Positions 42,160 to 51,921 of a stretch of DNA of 64,000 bases are shown here, piece after piece. A program made the position numbers and the translations under genes. Location of the stretch: NCBI RefSeq assembly GCF_006517175.1, contig NZ_CP041186.1, forward strand, positions 2,817,001-2,881,000, written 5' to 3'. This DNA comes from Persicimonas caeni. GTDB taxonomy: Bacteria > Myxococcota_A > Bradymonadia > Bradymonadales > Bradymonadaceae. The notes below the pieces were generated by a model. That model was not told the origin of the DNA. It was given only the letters and a program-made list of their open reading frames with translations, and did not search any database. Every line of letters starts with the position of its first letter. Within the stretch, counting starts at the first letter, position 1.

Positions 42160-44046
42160 CTAATTTGGAAGCTCCCTGCCGTCTTCACCCACAGAACGAG
42201 CCAAGACCTCCTCGAGCAAATTGGCGATCGGTCTGAGCTTCTCCGGTTCATTCGCTAAGAGCCACTCAGTCATTAACGGCGAATGCAAGGTCTTTCGCAA
42301 TTCCAAGGTGCTTTCACTGACGAAGTCGAACACGTGGTCGATAACCTCGGCTGCGTGAACGCTCTCCAACAGCCAAGTCTCATTATGCTCCCACTCTTGT
42401 GAGCTAGCATCAGGGCAGTGCTCGCGGTAGCGTCGATCCAATTCATTTTTGAGCTCGGTTTCAACGGTCTCTAATTCGACTGAGACATCGTTGGCGTACG
42501 GATCTTGCTCGATGGCATATTTGATCGCCTCGGGCACGAGCAAAAAGTTCTCGTACATCCGAGCGTCCAAGAAGCGAATCCGCTCGACATCTGCGCCGAC
42601 CTTACTCCCCTTGCGCTTCAAGTCCTCGACCTTCCGGCTCGACTTGTCCTCAAGATCGAACACATAGGCGGCCGCCGTCGGCAACAAACTGTGACTGGAA
42701 CTCAGATTTTCGTAGATGTCGAACGTATTCTCGGCGTCCTTCCCGTCGAAGTCCCCGGTGTGCTTGACCGCCCGAATCGCGGTACCGGCGAGCTTGACGT
42801 CCGTAAGCGCCTCTAGAATCATCGGGAAGCACTCCTGCTCGGTCTCGCCTTCGACCCACACGATGCGGTCGACGCCGAACACATCCGACAGCCTCGAACC
42901 CAGGGCCATTAACGCCTTGGTGATCTGGTCGCGCTGGTCCGGCTCGATGGTCCGCAGTTCGCTGACGCCATTGTCGATCTCGGTCAGAATGATCGAGGAA
43001 GACCGCGCGCTGCTCACGATCAGCGGCGAGTGCGTCGAGACTACGAATTGATGCTGGTCTCCATACTCGGCGATGATCTCCATCAGCGCGCGGGCGGCGG
43101 TGGGGTGCAGAAAGCTGTTGGGCTCATCGATGAGAATGGTGCGCGGGAAGCGCGATGTCACCAAGATGTACAGAATACACAGAACCTGGGCGACGCCGCT
43201 GCCGCATTCATCGAGGGCGAAGGTGAGATCGCGGCGGCCGTCGAACTTCCAGATTTCAATTCGAACCCGACCGCCGTCTCGAGCTGCTGTCACCTCTCGA
43301 ATGGAGGGAAAAACACGCCTGACGAGCTCATTGTAGTGCTTGACCCTCCGATAACCTTCGCTCTGAAGGTCCTGCACACATGCTGCGAGATTTGCGCCGT
43401 TCGGTTGAAGTTCGGTCGATACATTGACATCGCAAACGCCCTTTACATCGCGCACCGAATCGAAGCGATAGACTCGGCCGAGATGTTGCATTCCGAGCCG
43501 AAAAGCGAAGTGGTGCTTGCTAGCTACACTTGACCTGTCGTGCAGACTGATTTCGGACTTGTCTCTGTCATAGCTGTAACGCGCCATCGCCGCTTTGGAA
43601 TTCGCTTCCAGCATCAAGGCAAGTCCGAACGGCACCTGGGGCTCCGTGCGAAGAAATCGCTGAATACCACTGCGGCCCTCGAAACAAAACTTGATGCGTT
43701 CTTGCTCATGTATCCACCTCCAGAAGTGAAGGACCGGGTTGTCCTCGTCGCCACGCTGCTGGTGGACCCAAAATGGCTGGTTGGATAGATGTTGCCGAAG
43801 CTCTTCTTGACGGCACGAGATGACAAACTCAAAACTACTTGGTTTAGACGGTTTATCGCCGTGGGAAGGCACACTTCGTAGACTTCGGTGAGGCATGTTC
43901 GAAGCGCTCACCTGCATCGCCTCCAAGAAGGCAGTCTTCCCGGCGTTATTCTTCCCGACAAGTAGGTTCACGCCCAACGAAAGCGGAATGCTCTCGGTCT
44001 CCCAATAGCTCTTGTAGCTGCGAATCTTGAACTCACTGAAATACAT
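42160..44046 (-). CDS. OLD-family ATPase/TOPRIM nuclease 1
   Basis: A 628-aa protein. Residues 1-370 form a SMC/ABC-type ATPase: Walker A GKNNAGKT (31-38), Walker B ILIDEPNSFLHP, and the switch region FVVSTHSPLIVSS. From about 390 a TOPRIM domain follows (IVWVEGETEQECFPMI with the metal-binding Glu, then VFDLEDKSS), completing the overcoming-lysogenization-defect (OLD) architecture. OLD proteins are ATP-regulated DNA nucleases, often in phage defence (for example GajA). It starts 36 bp after the second OLD gene, so the two are cotranscribed. A broken copy of both lies at 29508-29955. Confidence 0.9.
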   Translation of the reverse strand: MYFSEFKIRSYKSYWETESIPLSLGVNLLVGKNNAGKTAFLEAMQVSASNMPHRSLRSVPSHGDKPSKPSSFEFVISCRQEELRQHLSNQPFWVHQQRGDEDNPVLHFWRWIHEQERIKFCFEGRSGIQRFLRTEPQVPFGLALMLEANSKAAMARYSYDRDKSEISLHDRSSVASKHHFAFRLGMQHLGRVYRFDSVRDVKGVCDVNVSTELQPNGANLAACVQDLQSEGYRRVKHYNELVRRVFPSIREVTAARDGGRVRIEIWKFDGRRDLTFALDECGSGVAQVLCILYILVTSRFPRTILIDEPNSFLHPTAARALMEIIAEYGDQHQFVVSTHSPLIVSSARSSSIILTEIDNGVSELRTIEPDQRDQITKALMALGSRLSDVFGVDRIVWVEGETEQECFPMILEALTDVKLAGTAIRAVKHTGDFDGKDAENTFDIYENLSSSHSLLPTAAAYVFDLEDKSSRKVEDLKRKGSKVGADVERIRFLDARMYENFLLVPEAIKYAIEQDPYANDVSVELETVETELKNELDRRYREHCPDASSQEWEHNETWLLESVHAAEVIDHVFDFVSESTLELRKTLHSPLMTEWLLANEPEKLRPIANLLEEVLARSVGEDGRELPN

Positions 44047-44082
44047 CCATCACTCCCACCAAAGCCGGCCAGCCTTCATCAC

Positions 44083-45798
44083 TCAATTCCACTCCCGAAT
44101 CTTCTCACACACTTCCTCCAACCGCTCGGCCAAATCGGCGGTCTCCTCGAGCATCGCTTTGGTGAAGTGCTTCTTGACCGCGTTGGCGTGACCGACCTTA
44201 TCGAAGGTCTTGCGCCCCCGCGCCGCATTGATCTGCTCCGGATACGAATCGAACGGGCCGACCGGCTCGAAACCTTCGTCATCCAGCAGCGCGCGCGTTG
44301 CCTCGACCGGGATATAGTTCTCGACCTCGCGGCCGGCCGTCACCCAGCAGTACATCTGGGTGTCATCCATCTCTTCGGCGATGCGCGCCAACCGCGGCTT
44401 GAGTTCGCTACCGGCCTCAGATCGGTCGCTGTCCGCCATCAAAATGGCGTGGCAGTTGACCCGCAACACCTCGACCAGGTCGTCGACCGAGGCCCCCAAC
44501 TCCTCGGCCGTGTAGTGCGCCAACAACGACCCACCATAAAAGACACATTGATAATGACTCCCCTCACGAAGCTCGCCGTCGGTCCACAGCTCGACCCACC
44601 TGTTGAAGTACAGCCGGTCCGACGGCCCTTCCAACCACACGATGCAATTCGACTGCAGCAGGTCGCTGGCGCGCACCGCCAGGTCGTCCAAGATGGCCCG
44701 CTGCTGGGCATACGTGCTCACCTGGTGCACCGTCGCCTGGCCATCCTCGCGCTGAACGTGCAGGATCTGCGCGTCATCGTCCTGACTGAACATGTCGATG
44801 ACCACGTTGGAATGCGTCGTCAAAAAGAAGTGGCTGCCGTGCTCGTCGGCGAAGTTGCGCAGGTAGCGGAACAGACGGCGCTGCAGCGCCGGGTGGAGGT
44901 TGTTTTCGAGTTCTTCGAAGCCGAAGAAGTACTTGTCGGGCTCTTTTGGGTTTTTGCTGTGAGGGACGAGGTACAGGAAAGTCAAAACGAGCAAAACCGT
45001 CTTCAAGCCACTGCCCGAATCCGACAGGCGAACCAGGGGTTTGCCGTCTTCCTCGAGGAAGACTTCCCAGGTTTCGTTCTTGTCGTGCTTGGTCATGATG
45101 CGCGTGAAATACGCATCGCTCTCGAAGATCTCGTTGAGCCCGTCGAGCATCGACTCCTCGACCAAGTCGTGCGGTAGCTCTGCACTCGTCAGGTAGTTGC
45201 GAATGAGGTTGGTCGCACCGCGCCCGTTAGGGTCGACATCGAGCTCGCCCGAAGCGGGCTCAGGACGAACGTCCCGCTCGCTGGTGAGTCGCACGAAATG
45301 GTGGCCCATGAATGGATCGAAGAGATACTTCTCGAGATTGGTCCATAACGCACCGGCAGACGGTGGCCCCGGCGCCCCGCAGCCTCCATGAAATGCAGTG
45401 TAGGACCCGACCGATCGCAGTGTTCGCTCACGAGCAACCAGACCGCTAGAATCGCGTTCTTGTGGAGTCCACTGCGCTTCTTCACCACAAAAGCGCATCC
45501 CGAAGTCGAAGGTAGTTCCATAATCGTCCTCCGGGAGTTCACGCATCGGAAATACGGCATTGATATCCTCCACCGTTAGCTTCTTATGCAGCCGCAACTC
45601 CCGCGGAAGCTCGGTGGAGACATCGTGGCCCCAAGCCCCTCCTGCAAGCGCTCGCTCGACCAAGTCGAGCAAGCTTGACTTGCCGGCGCTGTTCTTCCCA
45701 ATGATGACGTTGACCGGATAGATACGTTCGAAGCCCTGCCATTCCTCACCAAAACACTTGTGATTCCGAAACCGGAAGCCATGATTTGCAAAAACCAT
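44083..45798 (-). CDS. OLD-family ATPase/TOPRIM nuclease 2
   Basis: A 571-aa protein of the same architecture as its neighbour but only distantly similar. Walker A is GKNSAGKS (34-41), the Walker B region FFGFEELENNLHP, and the switch HFFLTTHSNVVIDMF. The TOPRIM domain starts at about 388 (IVWLEGPSDRLYF), with the acidic pair in HAILMADSDRSEAGS. The C-terminal helical part contains GREVENYIPVEATRALL. It lies 97 bp downstream of the RT-nitrilase gene on the same strand. It is probably a nuclease that works with OLD 1, since the pair is kept together in both the intact and the relic copy. Confidence 0.9.
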   Translation of the reverse strand: MVFANHGFRFRNHKCFGEEWQGFERIYPVNVIIGKNSAGKSSLLDLVERALAGGAWGHDVSTELPRELRLHKKLTVEDINAVFPMRELPEDDYGTTFDFGMRFCGEEAQWTPQERDSSGLVARERTLRSVGSYTAFHGGCGAPGPPSAGALWTNLEKYLFDPFMGHHFVRLTSERDVRPEPASGELDVDPNGRGATNLIRNYLTSAELPHDLVEESMLDGLNEIFESDAYFTRIMTKHDKNETWEVFLEEDGKPLVRLSDSGSGLKTVLLVLTFLYLVPHSKNPKEPDKYFFGFEELENNLHPALQRRLFRYLRNFADEHGSHFFLTTHSNVVIDMFSQDDDAQILHVQREDGQATVHQVSTYAQQRAILDDLAVRASDLLQSNCIVWLEGPSDRLYFNRWVELWTDGELREGSHYQCVFYGGSLLAHYTAEELGASVDDLVEVLRVNCHAILMADSDRSEAGSELKPRLARIAEEMDDTQMYCWVTAGREVENYIPVEATRALLDDEGFEPVGPFDSYPEQINAARGRKTFDKVGHANAVKKHFTKAMLEETADLAERLEEVCEKIREWN

Positions 45799-45894
45799 CC
45801 ACGTATCCTTTCAGCCGAAAATTGACCCAACGCCGACACCCAGCTGTCCCGCTACTGTCGAATTTTAGCGCGAAATTCGACTAATGCGCTTCGC

Positions 45895-48800
45895 CTAGTC
45901 ATCACGCTCCCCAAACCCTGGCGGCGGGGATTTGAAGTTGCCACCATCAGGCAGCGTCTCTCCCATCCACTGTCTCTTGCTCCTCTCCACAGCCCACTCC
46001 ACGCCGTTTTGTTGAGCCTCCTTCAACGCCCGCACCGGAAACTCCACGTCAGCGACCACGTGCAGGTTGTTGCCGCGAATTCGCGCGATTTCCTTGCGCT
46101 GCGAGTGCCTCGGAGACCAGGCGAACGACCCGCCGTATGAGCCGTGATTCGTCACGACAACATTGGCGTAGCTTTCGTACGCCCGCACCCAACTTAGCTT
46201 ATCGTAGAGGTCTACATCCTTGTTGAACGCACTGAGAACGAGGTGCAGAACCTCACCACGAAGATTCATCCACGGCGTCGGGTCTAGAAGATCCGCACAG
46301 ATGCCGACAGAAAAGTCACCCCACTTGGGATGAAGAAACCGGTACCATTTGCGACCCGGCAGAACCTCAAAAGAGGTCGTTTTCTTTGAACTCGACTTGA
46401 TCGTCGCATTTAGAGCCTGCGTGAATCCATGCTCCAGATGCGCCGGCGTCGGCTTTCGAATGCGGAACTCTCGAGTGAGCCGATATCCATGTGTTTGCTC
46501 GTGGGTCATCGGAACGATCAACACCGCCTCGTTGACGAGAAAACGCTTGCTAATAGTCGACGTCACGTGCGGCGGTGTCACGCACCTCAACGGGCTCCAA
46601 ACTAAACCTGCGAGAACACTGCGCCCGGTCTGACGAACGATGGAGCGGAGGTAGCCGGTCTCAGTGGTTGGGACGACAAGCTCAGGAAAGACGATTAATC
46701 CCTCGGAGGAACCGGCGAGGGTACTCTTCCCGTCGGCCTCGCGCATCGCAGTGGACCAAATCTGATGGCATACCTCCTGTATTTCGCGCCGTGACAGCGC
46801 TGGGAAGCGACGTCTGAGTGTACTCCAATCCGGGCTGGCGTCGATTTGGCCGATTCTTACTGGCAACTCATCGGCCAACTTCTCCAACGAACCGAGCCTC
46901 AGTTTTTCCGGCAGAATCCGTTTATCAACTGGCGGCGGAGGGAACCCACAAATCGACCTTACTTCCTCGAAGTCTTCATTCGCTTCGAGCCGAACGTCGA
47001 CTCTCTCGTATAGGAAATCTCGCGCACCAGCTCGGTCCAAGTCGAGCGCGTCTAACCGGTCGATGAGATTTTGGAGAGGGTCGTTATCCAGCTTGGTCTG
47101 TTGCCTTTTTAGTTCGCCGCCGCCATCTTCTAGCCAACGGAGCAGCGCTTCAACTAAGCGCCATGTCTCGGGCGTGAGATGAACGCGTCTACGCAGCCAC
47201 CAGCGATCCGCAAAGGGGACAACTCCAAAGCCATTGTCAAAGACTCTGTCGAGGAAGCGTTCGGAGCCTTCGACACAGACGAAAAAGTGTAGCGCGTGAA
47301 CCCAGGTTTCATAATTCGCCCAAAACCCATCGCGCCTTGCAGGTTTTTTGAGAACTAACGGCAGAAAGTAGAGCGGGTGTGGCAAGATCTCCCAGTCCTC
47401 GGGGCGACTCGAAGTGGCGATCCAACTCTTCGGACTCACATCTTCGAGAATAGAACGACTTTCTCCGCGCTGGTGTCTGCGCCCCTGAGCAAGGATCTTC
47501 TCAGGCGCATTGTGCAGCCTGTTGTCATTGGACTCATCTTCCGACCGAGCAACCAGCCACGTAGGTGGGTATTCGCTGGCATGAGCCTGTTCTGACTCGT
47601 CGACCGAAGGTGCTGAGATTGCCTCGCGAAACATTGCCAGCGCGATCCGCATGGGAAGCCCAATCGCAGCTGCCTCGGGCAAGTTGAGCCGCCAACCCGT
47701 GAGCGAGTCGTGCGACGTTGCTCTTCCCCACAGTACCCGGTGAACGGTAGGTTTTGTCTCGGAAAACAGACCCGTCTGGTGACCTGGCCGATGCAAGTTT
47801 AGCGAATGAAGCAGAAGCCGAACATCTGCGTAAGTGTGCAGCGCGTGATACGCCTCGAGAGAATGGAACTCTCCGCCAGCACCCTCGAAAATCGACGTAA
47901 GCAGCTGCGTCTGAAACTGAGGCTCCTTGCCCTCCTCACCACCGTCCTCATACCAACTTCGCGCGGCTTCGGCGGGCACGTGGAGCAACCATCCCAAACG
48001 TCTTGCGAGGGCAATCCCCTCTTTCGACTTCCCCAACTCTGCCAGGGCCTCTTGAATCTCGGCAGGGGGAGAGTTGTCTGGTGACGGTACGAGTTTCAAG
48101 AGAACCCACGGGTTGATTTCAGCAGCATCTGCGTCCCGCGCGACTAACCGGCCATCCTGGCGTAGGATTGCCCGCGTCACGCCTTGGTGTTGAAACAATG
48201 CCTCGTGATCGGGAAGACGCAGTTCAGATAGTTCGTCGTGCGCTTTTGCGTGAGCAATTGTCAGGAAAGGATTGCCACTCACAGTAGCGATACAGGAACG
48301 AGCCACCGTCGCGCGGGTTGTCGCCGCAAGCACCGCTTGACATATCGCGGACGCCTCCCACGGCCGGATTCCCCAAGGCGAGTTTACGTCGAAACCTGGG
48401 TACAGGACTTCCGCCCATCGGTCGAAATCACCCAGCCACTCGAGGAGTCGCGGAATTTCCGAACTGGGTACGGCTCGAAACAACCAGGAGCGCGATCTGG
48501 GAGAGGACTTCTCGAGCGGCGACCACGTGGACGGATCGGCCGCTTCGATACGCCGCAATTCCTCATAGCGCAGCGCAGCGATGGCTTGGCCGAGACAACT
48601 CCAGAAGTGGGCGCGAAGAAAGGAAACGACCAAATGGACGCGCTCACCGGTCACAGAATCGTTGCCACATGCCCGTTTTTTTCCGCCGGCATACCAGCGC
48701 GCCGCCCAATCCTCTTGCCAATCTTTTTCATCTTCCTTCGGAGATGGAAGCCGAATATCATTCAGAATTTCGATCAACCACTCCGTTGCGCGCTCGCGCT

Positions 48801-50838
48801 CATCGAGTGCATCATATTCACCGGCCATCGGACGACGTACGGCAGCTCTGATGACCGCCCGCCACAAACTGAACTTCCAAGGACTCTCAAACATCGCCTG
48901 TCGCACGGACCGTCGAATCTCGAGAATCTGCCTAGAATCCTCTTCGACATCTTCCTCCGGGAGCCACGCGCGAACGAGGCGGTTTGCGGCGAAAGCACGC
49001 CGTGTGTCTTCGCGCACTTGCTCGTCGTCGAAGTCAAATCGAATCAGTTCGTGGAGATCAACAAGCCGATCCCGCGCGGGTTGCCCAAAGCGCTCTTCGA
49101 AGCCCTCGCGCGAGAGGTCACTCATCCGTTCGACCAAGTAGGTCACAAACGGCCCTAGCTTCTCCTTGCGCAACACATGCTCGCCGTAGGGATCGTTGAA
49201 CCTGTCAAACGCATCGCTATCGGCGTCTTTGAACCAGTCGCTCAATCCAGGACACGCTTGCGAGGCGTCGTCGGCGCGGACACTAGTCAACTCCCCCTGA
49301 CTAGGCGTATCCTTCAGCTCTGCCGGCTCTTCTTCGGTTATTGCCGCTTCCGGTTTCGGAGCCGGCCCGTCGGCCAGCACCTGTTCGCCGACCAGGTCGG
49401 GGTTTTGCGTGCCTACATAAAACTCTTCACATTCGTCGCATTGCTTCGCCGCCGTACTCCCATCCTCGAGGTACTTATCGATCACCTCCTTAACAGGCTC
49501 CGGCCCGATTTTTGCCCAATTGAGCCGTAGGTTGGAGCATTTGCCATTCGAGCCCGGCTCACCGAGCTTTGATGGCTCTGCTTTCTTGCTCTCAGCGGCA
49601 ATACCCTCCCAGAGCATGTCGATTCCCTCGAGAAGCATTTTACGACTCGGCGCGACCAACAGCATGTCGTCCGCGAATCTCAGAAAGATAGAGCAATCTG
49701 GTTTTGGCTCAGCAACACGTTCATCGAGCCAACTCAAATAGTGCCAATCGAGCGGCGTCAGGTAGACGTTAAGAAGGAAGTTCGAAAGTGCCAAACCGGT
49801 GGGTAGCCCCGGATGGTTCGAACCATCCTGTATCGGCAGCTCATGGGTAATATGTGGAGGCTTCCAGCAATCGTCCCAAATCGACAGTGGCGTCTTCGGG
49901 TCCGGTGTGCGGTAACGGATCTTCTGCAGAAGGTCGCAAAGTGTATCCGCAAGGCGCTGACATGTAGCGCGCGTTTCAAGCCTTGACCGAATGTCGGCTG
50001 GATAACCCGTCATAGTTTCGCTCGTGGCCTCCGATATATCGCGAACACCAAAATCGCGATGTTCGAGATTCGTGAGACTATTTGGCGAAATTACTGGTTC
50101 ATCGCACAGCACCGACCTAAACCGATTGCGGAGCTCTTCAATACAGACCGTTGGAAAAGCAAGGCGAAGGTCCAGACTCGTCCAGTACGCCTTCTTTGAG
50201 CCACCTTGGCCGTAACGCCCCCACCACTTTTCACGAACAAAGGGAGGGAGCTTCTCGTACGGGTAGTCGTCTGGCGTAAGCGCATCACCGGTTGCGCCAC
50301 TTTGACTGATCTTCGCCGAGACTTTTGCAGCCGTGCTCCAATGGGCAACTCGCCGATAAAGCCCAAATGCTCGGGCATACGGCTGGTACAGCCGACTATC
50401 CGATAAAGAGAACCCCCGATCTTTCCACTTTGGTTCTGCCTCGCGATTGTCCCGGAAGATTCCGCGGAACCAGCGATTGCCGAAGGAGAAGTTCGGCATG
50501 ACCGCCTCCATCACCGGTGCCAGCAACACTCCAAACACGATGAAAGCCACCTGGTCCTTTGTCCTAGGTGCTGTGTAATGCCGAAGCATTCCTCCTTTTT
50601 TTGGATATGGGACCAGTGGAAACAGCGACGGTTCGTAGGTCCCGGTTGCTAGCTCTTTGCCGAGTTCCTCGAGTCGCGACTCCGGAGCGAGTTGCCACTC
50701 GATGAAGTCGGCTTCATTGCGGATCTCGCCGAAACGATACCAACTCTGAAGCTTCCGCCATGCAGCATGCAGCACGAGCGGGTGTGAGAGCAGATAGGAT
50801 ACGTCGTCCGAAGATTCGTCTGAACCTTGCTTACTCAT
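45895..50838 (-). CDS. drt1-like: Reverse transcriptase-nitrilase fusion (DRT type 1-like defence protein)
   Basis: A 1647-aa protein read from the ATG at 50838. The N-terminal 450 residues are a reverse transcriptase of the unknown-group (UG) class. Motif A is YWTSLDLRLAFPTV (Asp223), motif B-like is GLPTGLALSNFLLNVYL, and motif C is FLRFADDMLLV (Asp390, Asp391). A Cys pair CDECEEFYVG follows. The C-terminal part is a nitrilase domain with the full triad: Glu1386 in LIVFPEL, Lys1462 in RIRKPTPAHL and Cys1514 in VGICADLL. RT-nitrilase fusions define DRT type 1 anti-phage systems. Between the domains lie about 850 residues of unknown fold. The frame is open for 55 more codons upstream, including a hydrophobic stretch, but without a good start. 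No separate small membrane partner is evident. Confidence 0.9.
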   Translation of the reverse strand: MSKQGSDESSDDVSYLLSHPLVLHAAWRKLQSWYRFGEIRNEADFIEWQLAPESRLEELGKELATGTYEPSLFPLVPYPKKGGMLRHYTAPRTKDQVAFIVFGVLLAPVMEAVMPNFSFGNRWFRGIFRDNREAEPKWKDRGFSLSDSRLYQPYARAFGLYRRVAHWSTAAKVSAKISQSGATGDALTPDDYPYEKLPPFVREKWWGRYGQGGSKKAYWTSLDLRLAFPTVCIEELRNRFRSVLCDEPVISPNSLTNLEHRDFGVRDISEATSETMTGYPADIRSRLETRATCQRLADTLCDLLQKIRYRTPDPKTPLSIWDDCWKPPHITHELPIQDGSNHPGLPTGLALSNFLLNVYLTPLDWHYLSWLDERVAEPKPDCSIFLRFADDMLLVAPSRKMLLEGIDMLWEGIAAESKKAEPSKLGEPGSNGKCSNLRLNWAKIGPEPVKEVIDKYLEDGSTAAKQCDECEEFYVGTQNPDLVGEQVLADGPAPKPEAAITEEEPAELKDTPSQGELTSVRADDASQACPGLSDWFKDADSDAFDRFNDPYGEHVLRKEKLGPFVTYLVERMSDLSREGFEERFGQPARDRLVDLHELIRFDFDDEQVREDTRRAFAANRLVRAWLPEEDVEEDSRQILEIRRSVRQAMFESPWKFSLWRAVIRAAVRRPMAGEYDALDERERATEWLIEILNDIRLPSPKEDEKDWQEDWAARWYAGGKKRACGNDSVTGERVHLVVSFLRAHFWSCLGQAIAALRYEELRRIEAADPSTWSPLEKSSPRSRSWLFRAVPSSEIPRLLEWLGDFDRWAEVLYPGFDVNSPWGIRPWEASAICQAVLAATTRATVARSCIATVSGNPFLTIAHAKAHDELSELRLPDHEALFQHQGVTRAILRQDGRLVARDADAAEINPWVLLKLVPSPDNSPPAEIQEALAELGKSKEGIALARRLGWLLHVPAEAARSWYEDGGEEGKEPQFQTQLLTSIFEGAGGEFHSLEAYHALHTYADVRLLLHSLNLHRPGHQTGLFSETKPTVHRVLWGRATSHDSLTGWRLNLPEAAAIGLPMRIALAMFREAISAPSVDESEQAHASEYPPTWLVARSEDESNDNRLHNAPEKILAQGRRHQRGESRSILEDVSPKSWIATSSRPEDWEILPHPLYFLPLVLKKPARRDGFWANYETWVHALHFFVCVEGSERFLDRVFDNGFGVVPFADRWWLRRRVHLTPETWRLVEALLRWLEDGGGELKRQQTKLDNDPLQNLIDRLDALDLDRAGARDFLYERVDVRLEANEDFEEVRSICGFPPPPVDKRILPEKLRLGSLEKLADELPVRIGQIDASPDWSTLRRRFPALSRREIQEVCHQIWSTAMREADGKSTLAGSSEGLIVFPELVVPTTETGYLRSIVRQTGRSVLAGLVWSPLRCVTPPHVTSTISKRFLVNEAVLIVPMTHEQTHGYRLTREFRIRKPTPAHLEHGFTQALNATIKSSSKKTTSFEVLPGRKWYRFLHPKWGDFSVGICADLLDPTPWMNLRGEVLHLVLSAFNKDVDLYDKLSWVRAYESYANVVVTNHGSYGGSFAWSPRHSQRKEIARIRGNNLHVVADVEFPVRALKEAQQNGVEWAVERSKRQWMGETLPDGGNFKSPPPGFGERDD

Positions 50839-51024
50839 CGTTTGACTCACACAAACTTTAGTCAATCCAATCAACCATTGCACCAACACAACAACTGCGT
50901 TGATCTTCAACATTTGTATGTCGGAACCGCTACGCGTGAGTCTCTGGGGCCCCGGCAGCCATACTTGCAATCTTAGTACTTCAAGCCGCCAAGCTGGCGG
51001 CACATCATCGACGGCTCTCCTACC

Positions 51025-51567
51025 TCATCTCCTCCACCACCCACGCCTCATTGTTCTCAGCCTCGCAACGAGCACATCCAACACATGCTGTGTGTCGCTC
51101 AACCGGTCGACGTTCGGGAAATACCGCGCCAGCAGCCACAGATCCTCAGCAGCAAATGAGCCCACACGACCTCTTGGCACACCGCTGCAGCTCTCTGTCG
51201 TGGTCGGTGCAAGGTAGGTGAAGGTGTCGTCTTCGCTAGCTTTTTGCAGCTTGCCCAGACAGTGGCCGGCGATGCGGTCGTCGACATCGAACCAAATTGG
51301 TGGGCATGGAGGCTCGGAGCACTCGCCAATATCGGCGAGCGCCTGAGTTTCCTCGTAGCGCATCCACGAGACGTCGCGGCTATCGGTGGCGGTGCCGATA
51401 TCCGGGCCAAGGTTCTCGGAGTTCTGTTCTTGCAGCCCAAATGCGCCAAGCGCATCGGCTGGTAGTTCCGCAGTATCGAAAGTACAGGTCTTGATTCTCG
51501 GTGCTTGGTCTCCAAGACCGGAGACTCGCCCGAGTTCGAATTGCAGGAGATGTCGGACATCAGGCAC
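51025..51567 (-). CDS. Hypothetical protein, possibly a truncated gene
   Basis: A frame of 180 codons from a GTG at 51567. It has three to four Cys (GECSEPPCPP, SCSGVPRG) and a plausible C-terminus (ARYFPNVDRLSDTQHVLDVL). It has no clear ribosome site or signal peptide. The first 30 residues look uncertain, so it may be the 3' part of a larger secreted-protein gene that lost its start. It lies directly upstream of the RT-nitrilase gene but is not obviously part of it. Confidence 0.35.
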   Translation of the reverse strand: MPDVRHLLQFELGRVSGLGDQAPRIKTCTFDTAELPADALGAFGLQEQNSENLGPDIGTATDSRDVSWMRYEETQALADIGECSEPPCPPIWFDVDDRIAGHCLGKLQKASEDDTFTYLAPTTTESCSGVPRGRVGSFAAEDLWLLARYFPNVDRLSDTQHVLDVLVARLRTMRRGWWRR

Positions 51568-51921
51568 TGCTCACCTACGACCAAGTACTCGACCACGCGC
51601 AATCTGTGTGACCGACGTGGTGCGGCGCTTCCCCGTTAGATGTTCGGAAGCGTGTGGGTAGTAGCGTACGACGATGAGGGTGGGGGTGCAACCTGCTTGG
51701 ATTAGTTTTCGGTAATCGGATTATCTCCCCCCGCTACGGGCAACTCTCGGCGCCCGTTGGCCGCCTCGCTAACTCTTAGCTACAAGCTCCTTTCCACCCA
51801 CAAGGGGCTCCCAGTTCGTCGGCCCTGCTCAATTGACCGCCTCGGGCGGATGTGCATCTCCCTCCGAGCGGTGTGAGACGGCGTTTCCTGCAACCAGGCA
51901 CACCCCACGCGGGCAGCCGAC
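51568..51921. other. Gene-free gap between the defence cassette and the chromosomal block
   Basis: About 350 bp with no supported gene, repeat or terminator. The short frames that cross it are out-of-frame shadows of the 51922-52296 gene or have no start signal. Confidence 0.5.

Noticed and set aside
42160-51003. Gabija or PARIS system
   Set aside because: No UvrD-type helicase (GajB) and no AriA/AriB arrangement is present; two OLD proteins with a RT-nitrilase do not match either.
45895-51025. Retron (ncRNA plus RT)
   Set aside because: The RT carries a nitrilase domain and UG/DRT-type motifs, and no msr-msd-like inverted structure is evident upstream of it.
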